This document shows, piece after piece, positions 52,676 to 63,153 of a stretch of DNA of 64,000 nucleotides. The stretch's first letter is position 1. Each line of letters begins with the position of its first letter. Below the pieces are notes generated by a model that saw only the letters and a list, made by a program, of their open reading frames with translations, did no database searches and was not told the DNA's origin. The position numbers and the translations under genes were made by a program. The stretch comes from CAVQEK01 sp964596645 (lineage in GTDB: Bacteria; Bacteroidota; Bacteroidia; Cytophagales; Cyclobacteriaceae), in NCBI GenBank assembly GCA_964596645.1, contig CAZQVB010000025.1, positions 8,001-72,000 of the forward strand, written 5' to 3'.

Positions 52676-55600
52676 TTATCGGGTTTCTTCTTCCAATTTT
52701 TGAAACTCCTCCCGTGACGATACCAGTGCATCATATTCCTCTTGTGAGGTCACGATCATTTTTTGGTATCTTCTCATACCAGAGCCTGCCGGAATCAAAT
52801 GCCCAACGATCACGTTTTCTTTCAAGCCAATCAGCTTATCCGATTTTCCACGTATAGAGGCTTCGCTCAATACTTTGGTGGTTTCCTGGAATGATGCCGC
52901 TGATATGAAACTTTCTGTACCTAAAGACGCTTGTGTGATACCCTGCAGATTGGGTTTAGAAACTGCTGCCTGAGCATCTCGCACTTCTACCGGCTTCAAA
53001 TCCCTACGTTTCAGGCTGGAATTTTCATCGCGCAGCCTGCGGCCCGAAATGATTTGACCTGCCTTGAGTGTTTCAGAATCCTTGGAATCGACCACTACTT
53101 TCTTATCCAGTATATTGTCGTTTTCCTCACGGAACAACCACTTATCCACAACCTGGCCTTGCAGAAAGCTCGTATCGCCCGGATCTACAATCTCCACCTT
53201 CTGCATCATCTGACGCACTATGGTTTCGATGTGCTTATCGTTTATTTTAACACCCTGCAGACGATACACCTCCTGAATTTCATTCACCAGGTACTCCTGA
53301 ACAGCCGTAGGACCTTTGATGGAAAGTATGTCGGCAGGAGTGATGGCGCCATCTGACAGCGGCATGCCTGCTTTGATAAAGTCATTGTCCTGAACCAAAA
53401 TATGCTTAGTAAGCGGAACCAGATAGCGCTTTTTCACACCGTCTTTCGACTCTACGAATATCTCACGATTTCCACGTTTGATGCCGCCGTAGCTCACCAC
53501 ACCGTCGATCTCGCTCACCACTGCCGGGTTGGAAGGGTTACGAGCCTCGAAAAGCTCAGTCACCCTGGGCAAACCACCGGTGATATCGCGCGACTTACCC
53601 ATGGTTCGCGGTATTTTGGCCAATACCTGACCGGCCTTTATTTCATCACCATCCTGTACTGAAAGGTGGGCGCCTACCGGAATGTTGTAGGTATACACAT
53701 CCTTCTTGCCATGGACGATTACCGCAGGGTTCTTTGTTTTATCACGCGATTCTACAATCACCTTCTCGCGGTGTCCCGTTTGTTCGTCAGATATTTCACG
53801 ATAAGTGATGTTTTCTTCTATCGCTTCAAACTCAATCTTACCCTGGAACTCTGATAATATCACGGCGTTGTAGGGATCCCAGTAGCACAGCTCCTGGTCC
53901 TTTTCTACCGATTCACCCTCTTTCACTTTGAGGAATGCACCATACGGCACGTGATTGTTGATAAGCACCTTCTTAGTCTTTGGATCTACGATCTTGATTT
54001 CACCCGACCGGCCCATCACTACAATCACTGCATCGCCATCGGCATTGGTGGTTTTGATCGATCTGAGATCTTCAAACTCAATGACGCCGGCAAATTTTGC
54101 TTTTATACGTGCCTCTACGGCTATGTTGGATGCAGTACCCCCTACGTGGAAAGTACGCAATGTGAGCTGTGTGCCCGGTTCGCCAATAGACTGTGCGGCA
54201 ATGACACCGACGGACTCACCATTTTGCACCATGCGCCCAGAAGCCAGGTTTCTACCATAGCAACGCGAGCATACACCTTGGTGGGTTTCGCAGGTAAGTA
54301 CAGAGCGGATTTCTACTTCTTCTATACTGGTCACCTCTATTTGTCGCGCTACCTCTTCTGTGATTTCAGTGTTGGCAGGCACAATCAACTCTTCAGTGAG
54401 CGGATCGAAAACATCGTGAACCGTGACGCGTCCGAGAATTCTTTCTGTAAGGGGCTCTACAATGTCTTCATTGTCTTTGAGCGCAGTGACTACAATACCT
54501 CTGAGTGTGCCGCAATCTTCTTCGTTTACGACTACATCTTGAGCTACGTCCACAAGCCTACGTGTTAAATAGCCGGCATCGGCCGTTTTCAACGCAGTAT
54601 CGGCAAGTCCTTTTCGCGCACCGTGTGTAGAGATAAAGTACTCGATTACATCCAGCCCTTCTTTAAAGTTGGACAGAATGGGGTTTTCGATGATTTCGCC
54701 CACAGAACCCAAGATGTTTTTCTGCGGTTTGGCCATCAGTCCGCGCATACCACCCAGCTGCCTGATCTGCTCGCGCGATCCACGTGCACCGGAGTGCATC
54801 ATCATGTATATAGGATTGAATCCGTCTTGCTCCTCTTCCAGCTGCTTCATCAGCGTGCTGGTAATTTGAGAATTTACACGTGTCCAGATATCGATCACCT
54901 GATTGTAGCGCTCATTGTCTGTAATGAGTCCCATCAGGTAGTTATTCCAAACTTCTTCTACCTCGCGCTTCGCTTCATCGATTAAGGCATTTTTAGAACT
55001 TGGAATCAAAATATCGCTGAGGCCGATGGACAAACCACCGATGTACGCCTCACGGAAGCCAAGTTCTTTTATGTCGTCAAGAAAATGCGCTGTTCTGGAC
55101 ATGCCGGATATTTTGAATATATCCGAGATAATCCGTTGTAGCTTTTTCTTGGTAAGCAGCTCGTTTACAAAGCCAACCTCTTCCGGTACCCACTGGTTGA
55201 AGATTACTCTGCCAGCTACTGTCTCTATAATTTGGCTTTCAAGAACACCTTCTTCGTTTCTAGTATTTACCCTAACCTTAATATAGGCCTGCTTGGAAAC
55301 CACGCCTTCGTTGAGGGCTACAATTACTTCTTCCGGTGAGTAAAAAGTCATTCCCTCACCTTTGCTGCCTTTGCGACCTTTGGTGACGTAATACAATCCT
55401 AGCACCATGTCTTGTGAAGGCACAGCGATGGGAGCGCCATTGGCGGGGTTCAGAATGTTGTGCGAAGACAACATCAGCAGCGAGGCCTCCAAAATGGCTT
55501 CGTGGCCAAGTGGCACGTGAACAGCCATCTGGTCGCCATCGAAGTCTGCATTGAAGGCGGTACAAGTAAGCGGGTGCAGCTGTATGGCTTTTCCTTCTAT

Positions 55601-56965
55601 CAATTTGGGCTGGAAAGCCTGGATTCCCAGCCTGTGCAACGTTGGTGCACGGTTGAGCATCACGGGGTGTCCTTTGAGCACGTTTTCCAGAATATCCCAA
55701 ATCACAGGATCTTTTCTGTCCACAATTTTCTTAGCCGACTTCACCGTTTTTACTATGCCGCGCTCTATAAGCTTTCTAATGATAAACGGCTTGAAAAGCT
55801 CGGCAGCCATAGCTTTAGGCAAGCCGCATTCGTGCATTTTCAACTCTGGCCCTACTACAATCACCGAACGGCCTGAATAGTCTACACGCTTACCGAGCAG
55901 GTTCTGACGGAACCTACCCTGCTTTCCTTTCAGCATATCGCTCAGCGATTTCAACGCGCGGTTTCCGTCGGAGCGCACTGCATTCACCTTCCTCGAATTG
56001 TCGAAAAGTGAATCTACAGCCTCCTGAAGCATTCTTTTTTCATTTCGAAGAATTACTTCAGGCGCTTTGATGTCTATAAGTCTTTTCAGACGATTGTTTC
56101 TTATGATTACCCGGCGATACAGGTCGTTCAAATCTGATGTGGCAAAACGACCGCCATCCAGAGGTACCAATGGCCGCAACTCAGGCGGAATGACAGGCAC
56201 CATGCGGATGATCATCCATTCCGGACGATTCTCTATTCTCGTTCTGGCGTCTCTGAAAGCTTCTACTACCCGCAGCCTTTTGAGAGCTTCAGCCTTGCGC
56301 TGTTGCGAAGTGTCGGTAGCGGCCTGGTGGCGCAGATCGTACGACATAGTGTCGAGCTCGATGCGCGAAAGCAACATTTCGAGACCTTCTGCCCCCATTT
56401 TGGCAATAAACTTATCGGGATGATCATCATCCAATTGTTGATTTTCCCGGGGCAGCTTATCGAGTATATCGAGATACTCGTCTTCCGTCAGAAAGTCCAT
56501 ATAGCCAATACCATCTTCGGCTTTTATACCTGCCTGCACTACTACATAGCGCTCATAGTAGATGATCTGATCCAGCTTTTTGGTGGGTAGGCCCAGGAGA
56601 TACCCGATTTTGTTGGGCAAAGATCTGAAGTACCAGATGTGTGCTACGGGCACTACCAGTTCTATGTGGCCCATACGCTCCCGGCGCACTTTCTTTTCAG
56701 TCACTTCCACACCGCATCGATCGCATATGATGCCTTTGTAGCGTATACGCTTGTATTTGCCACAGTGGCATTCCCAGTCCTTTACAGGACCGAATATGCG
56801 CTCGCAGAACAAGCCACCCATTTCCGGCTTGTACGTTCGGTAATTGATGGTTTCGGGCTGAGTGACTTCTCCGTGAGAACTCTCCAATATTGATTCGGGA
56901 GAAGCCAAACTAATGGTGACTTTTGTGAAGTCACTTTTTAATTTTTTATTTTTTCTAAATGCCAT
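52676..56965 (-). CDS. rpoC: RNA polymerase beta' subunit
   Basis: 1429 aa. The N-terminal zinc site is Cys66, Cys68, Cys81, Cys84; the catalytic magnesium loop is NADFDGDQMAVHVPL; the second zinc site includes CETHQGVCSRCYG; trigger-loop region and C-terminal RYQKMIVTSQEEYDALVSSR follow. The start MAFRKNKKLKSDF is 32 bp after rpoB. Confidence 0.98.
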   Translation of the reverse strand: MAFRKNKKLKSDFTKVTISLASPESILESSHGEVTQPETINYRTYKPEMGGLFCERIFGPVKDWECHCGKYKRIRYKGIICDRCGVEVTEKKVRRERMGHIELVVPVAHIWYFRSLPNKIGYLLGLPTKKLDQIIYYERYVVVQAGIKAEDGIGYMDFLTEDEYLDILDKLPRENQQLDDDHPDKFIAKMGAEGLEMLLSRIELDTMSYDLRHQAATDTSQQRKAEALKRLRVVEAFRDARTRIENRPEWMIIRMVPVIPPELRPLVPLDGGRFATSDLNDLYRRVIIRNNRLKRLIDIKAPEVILRNEKRMLQEAVDSLFDNSRKVNAVRSDGNRALKSLSDMLKGKQGRFRQNLLGKRVDYSGRSVIVVGPELKMHECGLPKAMAAELFKPFIIRKLIERGIVKTVKSAKKIVDRKDPVIWDILENVLKGHPVMLNRAPTLHRLGIQAFQPKLIEGKAIQLHPLTCTAFNADFDGDQMAVHVPLGHEAILEASLLMLSSHNILNPANGAPIAVPSQDMVLGLYYVTKGRKGSKGEGMTFYSPEEVIVALNEGVVSKQAYIKVRVNTRNEEGVLESQIIETVAGRVIFNQWVPEEVGFVNELLTKKKLQRIISDIFKISGMSRTAHFLDDIKELGFREAYIGGLSIGLSDILIPSSKNALIDEAKREVEEVWNNYLMGLITDNERYNQVIDIWTRVNSQITSTLMKQLEEEQDGFNPIYMMMHSGARGSREQIRQLGGMRGLMAKPQKNILGSVGEIIENPILSNFKEGLDVIEYFISTHGARKGLADTALKTADAGYLTRRLVDVAQDVVVNEEDCGTLRGIVVTALKDNEDIVEPLTERILGRVTVHDVFDPLTEELIVPANTEITEEVARQIEVTSIEEVEIRSVLTCETHQGVCSRCYGRNLASGRMVQNGESVGVIAAQSIGEPGTQLTLRTFHVGGTASNIAVEARIKAKFAGVIEFEDLRSIKTTNADGDAVIVVMGRSGEIKIVDPKTKKVLINNHVPYGAFLKVKEGESVEKDQELCYWDPYNAVILSEFQGKIEFEAIEENITYREISDEQTGHREKVIVESRDKTKNPAVIVHGKKDVYTYNIPVGAHLSVQDGDEIKAGQVLAKIPRTMGKSRDITGGLPRVTELFEARNPSNPAVVSEIDGVVSYGGIKRGNREIFVESKDGVKKRYLVPLTKHILVQDNDFIKAGMPLSDGAITPADILSIKGPTAVQEYLVNEIQEVYRLQGVKINDKHIETIVRQMMQKVEIVDPGDTSFLQGQVVDKWLFREENDNILDKKVVVDSKDSETLKAGQIISGRRLRDENSSLKRRDLKPVEVRDAQAAVSKPNLQGITQASLGTESFISAASFQETTKVLSEASIRGKSDKLIGLKENVIVGHLIPAGSGMRRYQKMIVTSQEEYDALVSSREEFQKLEEETR

Positions 56966-56997
56966 AAGATGGAATTATGCTTTGCCCAATAATTTTC

Positions 56998-59900
56998 TTA
57001 GTCAAGAGTGATTTCCAGTGCGAGTCCACGAAGTTCGTGTACGAGCACATTGAATGATTCCGGTATATTCGGTTTGGCCATATTTTCACCCTTTACAATG
57101 GCCTCGTAAGCTTTGGCGCGTCCTATTACGTCATCCGATTTTACGGTGAGCATTTCTTGCAGCACATGAGCTGCTCCGAATGCCTCTAGTGCCCACACCT
57201 CCATTTCGCCAAATCGCTGTCCGCCAAACTGTGCCTTACCACCTAGCGGCTGCTGGGTGATGAGGGAGTATGGGCCGATAGAACGTGCGTGCATTTTATC
57301 ATCTACAAGGTGGCCCAATTTGAGCACATAAATGATACCCACGGTGACCGGCTGATCGAAGCGCTGCCCGGTAAGTCCATCGAAAAGATACGTACGGCCA
57401 AATTCTGGCAGCTTCGCATCTTTCAACTCCTTCGCCACATCCTCCATGGTAGCACCATCAAATATTGGTGTAGCATATTTTTTACCCAGGGTGATGCCTG
57501 CCCAGCCGAGTACTGTTTCATAAATCTGACCCAGGTTCATTCGGGAAGGAACACCCAGCGGGTTCAATACTACATCTACCGGTGTGCCATCATCGAGGAA
57601 AGGCATGTCTTCTTGTCGCACTATCTTGGCGACTACACCTTTGTTTCCATGTCGGCCGGCCATCTTATCGCCAACTTTCAGCTTGCGCTTTTTAGCAATA
57701 TATACCTTGGCCAACTGTACGATGCCTGTTGGCAATTCATCTCCGACTTCAAGGGTAAAGCGATCACGCTTGAATTGTGCTGCAATCTCATTGCGCAACT
57801 GCACATAATTCTTGACAAGCTGTGCGATCAGGTCACTGGTCTTTTGGTCGTCCACCCAATGGTCGAGTGCAAGGTCGCCGATGAGGTTGGCCTCTTCCGG
57901 CACATTATAATTGCTCTCATCGCGGTATACATTCTTGCCGGGGAATAGTTTGTCTTCTATTACCTTTCTGGAGAATTTAACACCCTTGCTCACTATTTCC
58001 TCACCGTACTTGTGTTTTATACCCTGCGAAGTTTTGCCTTCGAGGAGCGAGGTGAGCTTTTCTACCATTTTTTGCTTAATGGATGTGAGTTGTCTGGTGT
58101 AGTCATCTTTCAGCTTCTCTACATCTTTTTTAGACTTGGTCCGCAGATCTTTGTCCTTCTTTGGTCTGGAAAAGAGTTTGGTTTCTATAACCACACCCTC
58201 CAGTGATGGCGGCGCTTTCATAGATGCGTCTTTCACATCACCCGCTTTATCGCCAAATATGGCCCGCAGCAGCTTTTCTTCCGGGGTCGGATCAGTTTCG
58301 CCTTTGGGGGTGATTTTTCCTACCAGTATATCGCCTTCCTTTACCTCAGCGCCTATGCGAATGATGCCGTTCTCATCGAGGTTGCGTACCGCCTCTTCAC
58401 TCACGTTGGGTATCTCAGAGGTCAGCTCTTCTTCGCCGCGCTTAGTGTCGCGCACTTCCAGCTCAAACTCTTCAATGTGGATAGATGTGAAGACGTCGTT
58501 GCGCACCACGCTTTCTGATATTACGATGGCATCCTCAAAATTGTAACCTTGCCATGGCATGAAGGCTACCTTCAGGTTTCGGCCCAAGGCCAGTTCACCA
58601 CCTTCAGTAGCATAGCCTTCGCACAGTACCTGGCCCTTGGTAATGCGCGCCCCTTTGTGCACGATGGGCTTCAGGTTGATGCAGGTATCCTGGTTGGTAC
58701 GCCTGAATTTGGTCAACGTGTAAGTCTTTACGTCGGCGTCAAAGTTGACCAATCGCTGTTCGTCTGTCAGATCGTAGCGAACAACTATTTTGGAAGCATC
58801 GACAAAGTCGACCACGCCATCTTGCTCGGCTACAATGAGTGCACGGCTGTCTTTGGCCACACGGCCTTCGAGCCCTGTACCCACCACGGGTGCTTGTGGC
58901 CTCATAAGCGGAACAGCCTGACGCTGCATGTTTGAACCCATCAACGCGCGGTTGGCATCATCATGTTCCAGAAAGGGGATCATAGATGCCGCTACCGATA
59001 CAATCTGATTGGGCGCCACATCCATATAAGTTACATCATCCCGATCTACCACCGGGAAGTCGCCTTCAAATCTGCTCTTTACCTTATCATTTACGAAGTG
59101 GCTCTTGTCCGACAGTGGTGCGTTGGCCTGAGCTATATAATGTGTATCCTCTTCTTCGGCCGTCAGATAGATGACATCGCCATCTTTCACGGCACCTTTT
59201 GCAGCCTTTCTATAAGGTGTTTCTATAAAGCCCATATTGTTCACCTTGGCATGTACGCAAAGTGAAGAGATCAGCCCAATATTTGGACCTTCCGGAGTCT
59301 CAATGGTACACAGCCTGCCGTAGTGGGTATAGTGCACGTCGCGCACCTCAAAGCCGGCGCGCTCTCTTGACAAACCACCCGGCCCGAGTGCCGACATGCG
59401 GCGTTTGTGTGTAATCTCTGCCAATGGATTGGTTTGATCCATGAACTGAGAGAGCTGATTGGTGCCGAAAAATGAGTTGATCACAGAAGACAACGTACGG
59501 GCATTGATCAGATCTACCGGTTTGAAATCCTCATTGTCGCGCACATTCATACGCTCTTTTATGGTACGGGCCATACGGGCCAGCCCCACACCGAATTGGG
59601 TATAAAGCTGCTCGCCTACTGTACGTACGCGTCTGTTGCTCAGGTGGTCAATATCATCGACAATGGCCTTTGAGTTGATGAGCCCGATGAGATATTTCAC
59701 AATCTGGATAATGTCTTCCTTTGTGAGCACTTTCACTTCGGAGTCTATGTCCAATCCCAGCTTCTTGTTTATTCTATACCGCCCAACTTCTCCCAAGTCA
59801 TAGCGCTTATCAGAGAAGAAAAGGCTGTGTATAATGTCCCTGGCAGTCTGCTCATCGGGTGCTTCAGAATTGCGCAACTGACGATAAATCTGTTCCACGG

Positions 59901-60867
59901 CTTCTTTCTCGGAGTTTGAGTTATCCTTGTGAAGCGTGTTGTAAATGATTTGATAGTCGTTGATGTTGATGTCTTCCCGATGCAGGATGATCGATTTGGC
60001 CGATGCTTCAAGTATCACTTCAAGGTCTTCTTCCTGAATGACGGAGTCACGTTCAAGCAGTACCTCGTTTCTGTCGATGGAAACTACCTCGCCTGTGTCT
60101 TCATCCACAAAGTCTTCTGTCCAGCTCCTCAGCACACGCGCAGCCAATTTGCGACCGACGACTTTTTTTAGATTTTTAGCCGTTGCATCTACCTCTTCAG
60201 ACAAGCCGAAAAGATCCAGAATATCTTTATCAGTGCCATAGCCAATGGCCCGAAGCAGGGTAGTAACCGGGAATTTCTTCTTACGGTCTATGTAGGAGTA
60301 CATCACGTTGTTCACGTCAGTAGCAAACTCTATCCAGGAACCTTTGAAGGGGATGATCCTGGCTGAGTACAACTTCGTGCCATTGGTATGCTTGCTTTGC
60401 GCAAAGAATACACCTGGTGATCGGTGTAGCTGTGAAACGATCACGCGCTCTGCACCATTGACAACGAAAGACCCTTTTTCGGTCATGTAGGGAATATTGC
60501 CTAAGAAAACCTCCTGCTCTATGGTTTCAAAATCTTCATTGTCTTCGTCATTGCATGAAAGACGCAATTTTGCCTTGAGCGGTACGGAATAGGTAAGCCC
60601 GCGGTCGACGCATTCATCTACGGAATACTTTGGTGGGTCTACCGTATAATCTATGAATTCTAATACAAAATTTTCTCTTGAGTCGGATATGGGGAAGTTT
60701 TCCGAAAAAACCTTGAAGAGACCTTCGTCGTTTCTTTTTTCGGGTGGAGTTTCCAATTGGAAAAACTCCTGAAAGGATTGCAATTGGAGATCCAGAAAAT
60801 CCGGATAGTCAATCACATTTTTTATCCTTGAAAAGCTTTTTCGAGTGATTTGATTGTTTGTAGCCAA
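56998..60867 (-). CDS. rpoB: RNA polymerase beta subunit
   Basis: 1289 aa. The rifampicin-region sequence FFGTNQLSQFMDQTNPLAEI and THKRRMSALGPGGLSRERAG is of the sensitive type at the usual positions. The ending block QPLGGKAQFGGQRFGEMEVW and SFNVLVHELRGLALEI is intact. It is separated from rplL by a structured 168-bp spacer. Confidence 0.98.
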   Translation of the reverse strand: MATNNQITRKSFSRIKNVIDYPDFLDLQLQSFQEFFQLETPPEKRNDEGLFKVFSENFPISDSRENFVLEFIDYTVDPPKYSVDECVDRGLTYSVPLKAKLRLSCNDEDNEDFETIEQEVFLGNIPYMTEKGSFVVNGAERVIVSQLHRSPGVFFAQSKHTNGTKLYSARIIPFKGSWIEFATDVNNVMYSYIDRKKKFPVTTLLRAIGYGTDKDILDLFGLSEEVDATAKNLKKVVGRKLAARVLRSWTEDFVDEDTGEVVSIDRNEVLLERDSVIQEEDLEVILEASAKSIILHREDININDYQIIYNTLHKDNSNSEKEAVEQIYRQLRNSEAPDEQTARDIIHSLFFSDKRYDLGEVGRYRINKKLGLDIDSEVKVLTKEDIIQIVKYLIGLINSKAIVDDIDHLSNRRVRTVGEQLYTQFGVGLARMARTIKERMNVRDNEDFKPVDLINARTLSSVINSFFGTNQLSQFMDQTNPLAEITHKRRMSALGPGGLSRERAGFEVRDVHYTHYGRLCTIETPEGPNIGLISSLCVHAKVNNMGFIETPYRKAAKGAVKDGDVIYLTAEEEDTHYIAQANAPLSDKSHFVNDKVKSRFEGDFPVVDRDDVTYMDVAPNQIVSVAASMIPFLEHDDANRALMGSNMQRQAVPLMRPQAPVVGTGLEGRVAKDSRALIVAEQDGVVDFVDASKIVVRYDLTDEQRLVNFDADVKTYTLTKFRRTNQDTCINLKPIVHKGARITKGQVLCEGYATEGGELALGRNLKVAFMPWQGYNFEDAIVISESVVRNDVFTSIHIEEFELEVRDTKRGEEELTSEIPNVSEEAVRNLDENGIIRIGAEVKEGDILVGKITPKGETDPTPEEKLLRAIFGDKAGDVKDASMKAPPSLEGVVIETKLFSRPKKDKDLRTKSKKDVEKLKDDYTRQLTSIKQKMVEKLTSLLEGKTSQGIKHKYGEEIVSKGVKFSRKVIEDKLFPGKNVYRDESNYNVPEEANLIGDLALDHWVDDQKTSDLIAQLVKNYVQLRNEIAAQFKRDRFTLEVGDELPTGIVQLAKVYIAKKRKLKVGDKMAGRHGNKGVVAKIVRQEDMPFLDDGTPVDVVLNPLGVPSRMNLGQIYETVLGWAGITLGKKYATPIFDGATMEDVAKELKDAKLPEFGRTYLFDGLTGQRFDQPVTVGIIYVLKLGHLVDDKMHARSIGPYSLITQQPLGGKAQFGGQRFGEMEVWALEAFGAAHVLQEMLTVKSDDVIGRAKAYEAIVKGENMAKPNIPESFNVLVHELRGLALEITLD

Positions 60868-60909
60868 AGCCCTAAACGTTTAATGAAGAATTCTAAATGT
60901 CGATCAGTG

Positions 60910-60996
60910 GAGCCCCGGCAAGGGCTCTGGTGACTGAGTTTTTACAAACGGGAAAAGACCTGACTCCGAACCGGAATTTCCGGGAACGGGGCCAGG
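60910..60996 (-). promoter_or_regulatory. Two hairpins in the rplL-rpoB spacer
   Basis: In transcription order: a larger stem built of CCTG/CAGG, CCG/CGG and TTTCCGG/CCGGAA parts with inner mismatches (60996-60959), followed by TCTTTTCC; then GAGCCC/GGGCTC (60927-60910). The place is where many bacteria have an attenuator or RNase III site that lowers rpoBC relative to rplJL. The role here is inference. Confidence 0.5.
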
Positions 60997-61035
60997 CCTG
61001 TGAATTACCTTACAGAGAGCGGGAAGGTCAATATA

Positions 61036-61419
61036 TTACTTGATTTCTACTTCTGCGCCGGCTTCTTCGAGTTGTTTTTTCAAGCCTTCGGCTTCTTCTT
61101 TAGGAATACCTTCTTTCACCGGTTTTGGAGCGCCGTCTACAAGGTCTTTCGCTTCTTTCAGGCCAAGACCTGTCAGTTCTTTTACAGCTTTTACAACCTT
61201 GAGTTTTGCCGCACCGGCAGATTTCAGAATGACGTCAAATGAAGATTTTTCTTCCACTGCACTTTCTTCGCCAGCTGCAGCACCACCACCTGCTACCATC
61301 ATAGGAGCAGCAGCGGCAGGCTCTATGCCGTACTCATCTTTAAGAATTTGTGCGAGTTCATTTACTTCTTTCACAGACAAGTTTACCAACTGATCTGCAA
61401 ATGCTTTTAAATCTGCCAT
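61036..61419 (-). CDS. rplL: Ribosomal protein L7/L12
   Basis: 127 aa stalk protein that recruits translation GTPases. N-terminal dimer part (LKAFADQLVNLSVKEVNELA), Ala/Gly/Glu hinge (about 35-60), C-terminal domain with VIKSAGAAKLKVVKAVKELT-like block and GLGLKEAKDLVDGAPKPVKE. Confidence 0.97.
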   Translation of the reverse strand: MADLKAFADQLVNLSVKEVNELAQILKDEYGIEPAAAAPMMVAGGGAAAGEESAVEEKSSFDVILKSAGAAKLKVVKAVKELTGLGLKEAKDLVDGAPKPVKEGIPKEEAEGLKKQLEEAGAEVEIK

Positions 61420-61460
61420 TTTTAATACTTCTTATTAAATTTCAAATTTGTTTACGAAAA

Positions 61461-61994
61461 CTAATTTTCCCGCTCAGAGAGCGTTTTTACCAGACCGGCC
61501 AGGGTATGCTTGCCGCTTTCAAGGGCAGAGATCACATTCTTAGCAGGTGACTGCAGCAGGGCTATCACTTCACCGATGAGCTCAACTTTCGATTTCAGAT
61601 TGCTGAGTGCATCAAGTTGGTTTTCGCCTATAAAGAGATCGGTATCGATGGAAGCTCCCTTTAACAACGGTTTGTCTCCTGCTGAAGACTTTCTGAATTC
61701 CTTTATAAGTTTGGCCGGCAGATTACCATTTTCTGGTGAGAAAATAATGCCTGTAAAGCCTCTTAATACTTTGTCGTTGAAGTCGGTGTAATCTGTATCA
61801 AGTCTCTCCAGCGCTTTTTTCACCAGTGAGTTCTTATACACACCATACTGCACACCACGGGTAAAGCACAACCTTCTGAATTTATTTACATTGGCCACAG
61901 AAAGTCCTGAAGCGTCTGTGAAATAAAAATGTGTGTTGTTGGAAAATCGCTCTACCAGCTCGTCGATTACTTGTGTTTTATCTTCCCTAGTCAT
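61461..61994 (-). CDS. rplJ: Ribosomal protein L10
   Basis: 177 aa, base of the L7/L12 stalk. MTREDKTQVIDELVERFSNN, FRRLCFTRGVQYGVYKNSLV and the C-terminal stalk helix GLVKTLSEREN. The spacer to rplA is one base, so the L10 leader known from other bacteria cannot lie directly in front of it. Confidence 0.97.
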   Translation of the reverse strand: MTREDKTQVIDELVERFSNNTHFYFTDASGLSVANVNKFRRLCFTRGVQYGVYKNSLVKKALERLDTDYTDFNDKVLRGFTGIIFSPENGNLPAKLIKEFRKSSAGDKPLLKGASIDTDLFIGENQLDALSNLKSKVELIGEVIALLQSPAKNVISALESGKHTLAGLVKTLSEREN

Positions 61995-61995
61995 T

Positions 61996-62694
61996 TTATA
62001 AACCGGCTATACTGTTTTTGTCGATCTGAATACCCGGGCTCATGGTGCTGGATATGCAGATACTTTTAAAATATGTTCCTTTGGCGGAGGCAGGCTTCAT
62101 TTTAGAAATGGTGTGAAGCACCTCCGTAACGTTGTCTACTAATTTACCGGGCTCAAAAGAGGCTTTGCCAACGCTGGTATGAATGATACCAAACTTATCC
62201 ACTTTAAAGTCAATCTTACCGGTCTTCACTTCCTTTACTGCTTTGGCCACGTCGGGCGTTACTGTGCCCGATTTGGGGTTGGGCATAAGGCCACGAGGTC
62301 CTAAAACACGTCCTAGTTTACCGACCTTGGCCATCACTGTTGGCATGGTAATGATGACATCCACGTCCGTCCAGCCGCCTTCAATTTTAGCGATGTATTC
62401 GTCAAGGCCTACATAATCTGCACCGGCATCTTTCGCTTCTTGCTCTTTGTCGGGCGTACAGAGCACGAGTACGCGTATCTCCTTGCCAGTACCATGCGGC
62501 AGAGCGACTACGCCGCGCACCATCTGATCGGCTTTGCGCGGATCTACACCGAGGCGCACATCGATATCGACCGATGCATCGAACTTGGTGAAGGTGATAT
62601 CCTTGATCATTTTAGAGGCATCATCCAAAGAATACTCTTTTTGCAAGTCGTACTTCTCGATGATATCCTTCCTTTTTTTGCTAATCTTTCCCAT
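61996..62694 (-). CDS. rplA: Ribosomal protein L1
   Basis: 232 aa. TKFDASVDIDVRLGVDPRKA, RGVVALPHGTGKEIRVLVLC, VLGPRGLMPNPKSGTVTPDV and KGTYFKSICISSTMSPGIQI. 11 bp after rplK. Confidence 0.97.
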   Translation of the reverse strand: MGKISKKRKDIIEKYDLQKEYSLDDASKMIKDITFTKFDASVDIDVRLGVDPRKADQMVRGVVALPHGTGKEIRVLVLCTPDKEQEAKDAGADYVGLDEYIAKIEGGWTDVDVIITMPTVMAKVGKLGRVLGPRGLMPNPKSGTVTPDVAKAVKEVKTGKIDFKVDKFGIIHTSVGKASFEPGKLVDNVTEVLHTISKMKPASAKGTYFKSICISSTMSPGIQIDKNSIAGL

Positions 62695-62705
62695 CTGTAA
62701 AAAAA

Positions 62706-63149
62706 CTAATTTTTCCAGGGCGCTACACCCTTCACATTGAGGCCCATGCTGCGCGCTGTACCGGCTACCATTCGCATGGCCGATTCCAACTCAAAGGCAT
62801 TAAGGTCATTCATTTTGGTTTCCGCAATACTGCGCACCTGATCCCAGGTTACTGAGCCTACCTTCAACCTGTTCGGCTCTGCCGATCCCTTCTTTTGCTT
62901 GGATGCTTCCATAAGAAGCACCGCGGCCGGTGGGGTCTTTATTACAAAGTCGAAAGACTTGTCTCTATATATTGTAAGGAGTACAGGCAATAACTGCCCC
63001 TGTTTCTCCTGAGTACGCGCATTGAATTGCTTGCAAAACTCCATTATGTTCAGTCCTTTACTACCCAAAGCAGGACCAACTGGGGGTGATGGATTGGCCG
63101 CGCCCCCACGTATTTGCAATTTCAAATAACCATCTATTTCCTTAGCCAT
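62706..63149 (-). CDS. rplK: Ribosomal protein L11
   Basis: 147 aa, GTPase-centre protein. LKLQIRGGAANPSPPVGPAL, GSKGLNIMEFCKQFNART and VAGTARSMGLNVKG. 4 bp after nusG. Confidence 0.97.
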   Translation of the reverse strand: MAKEIDGYLKLQIRGGAANPSPPVGPALGSKGLNIMEFCKQFNARTQEKQGQLLPVLLTIYRDKSFDFVIKTPPAAVLLMEASKQKKGSAEPNRLKVGSVTWDQVRSIAETKMNDLNAFELESAMRMVAGTARSMGLNVKGVAPWKN

Positions 63150-63153
63150 GACA

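Noticed and set aside
52676..60867. Many frames of 60-220 codons opposite rpoB and rpoC
   Set aside because: They are antisense shadows of highly conserved genes, with no family likeness of their own.
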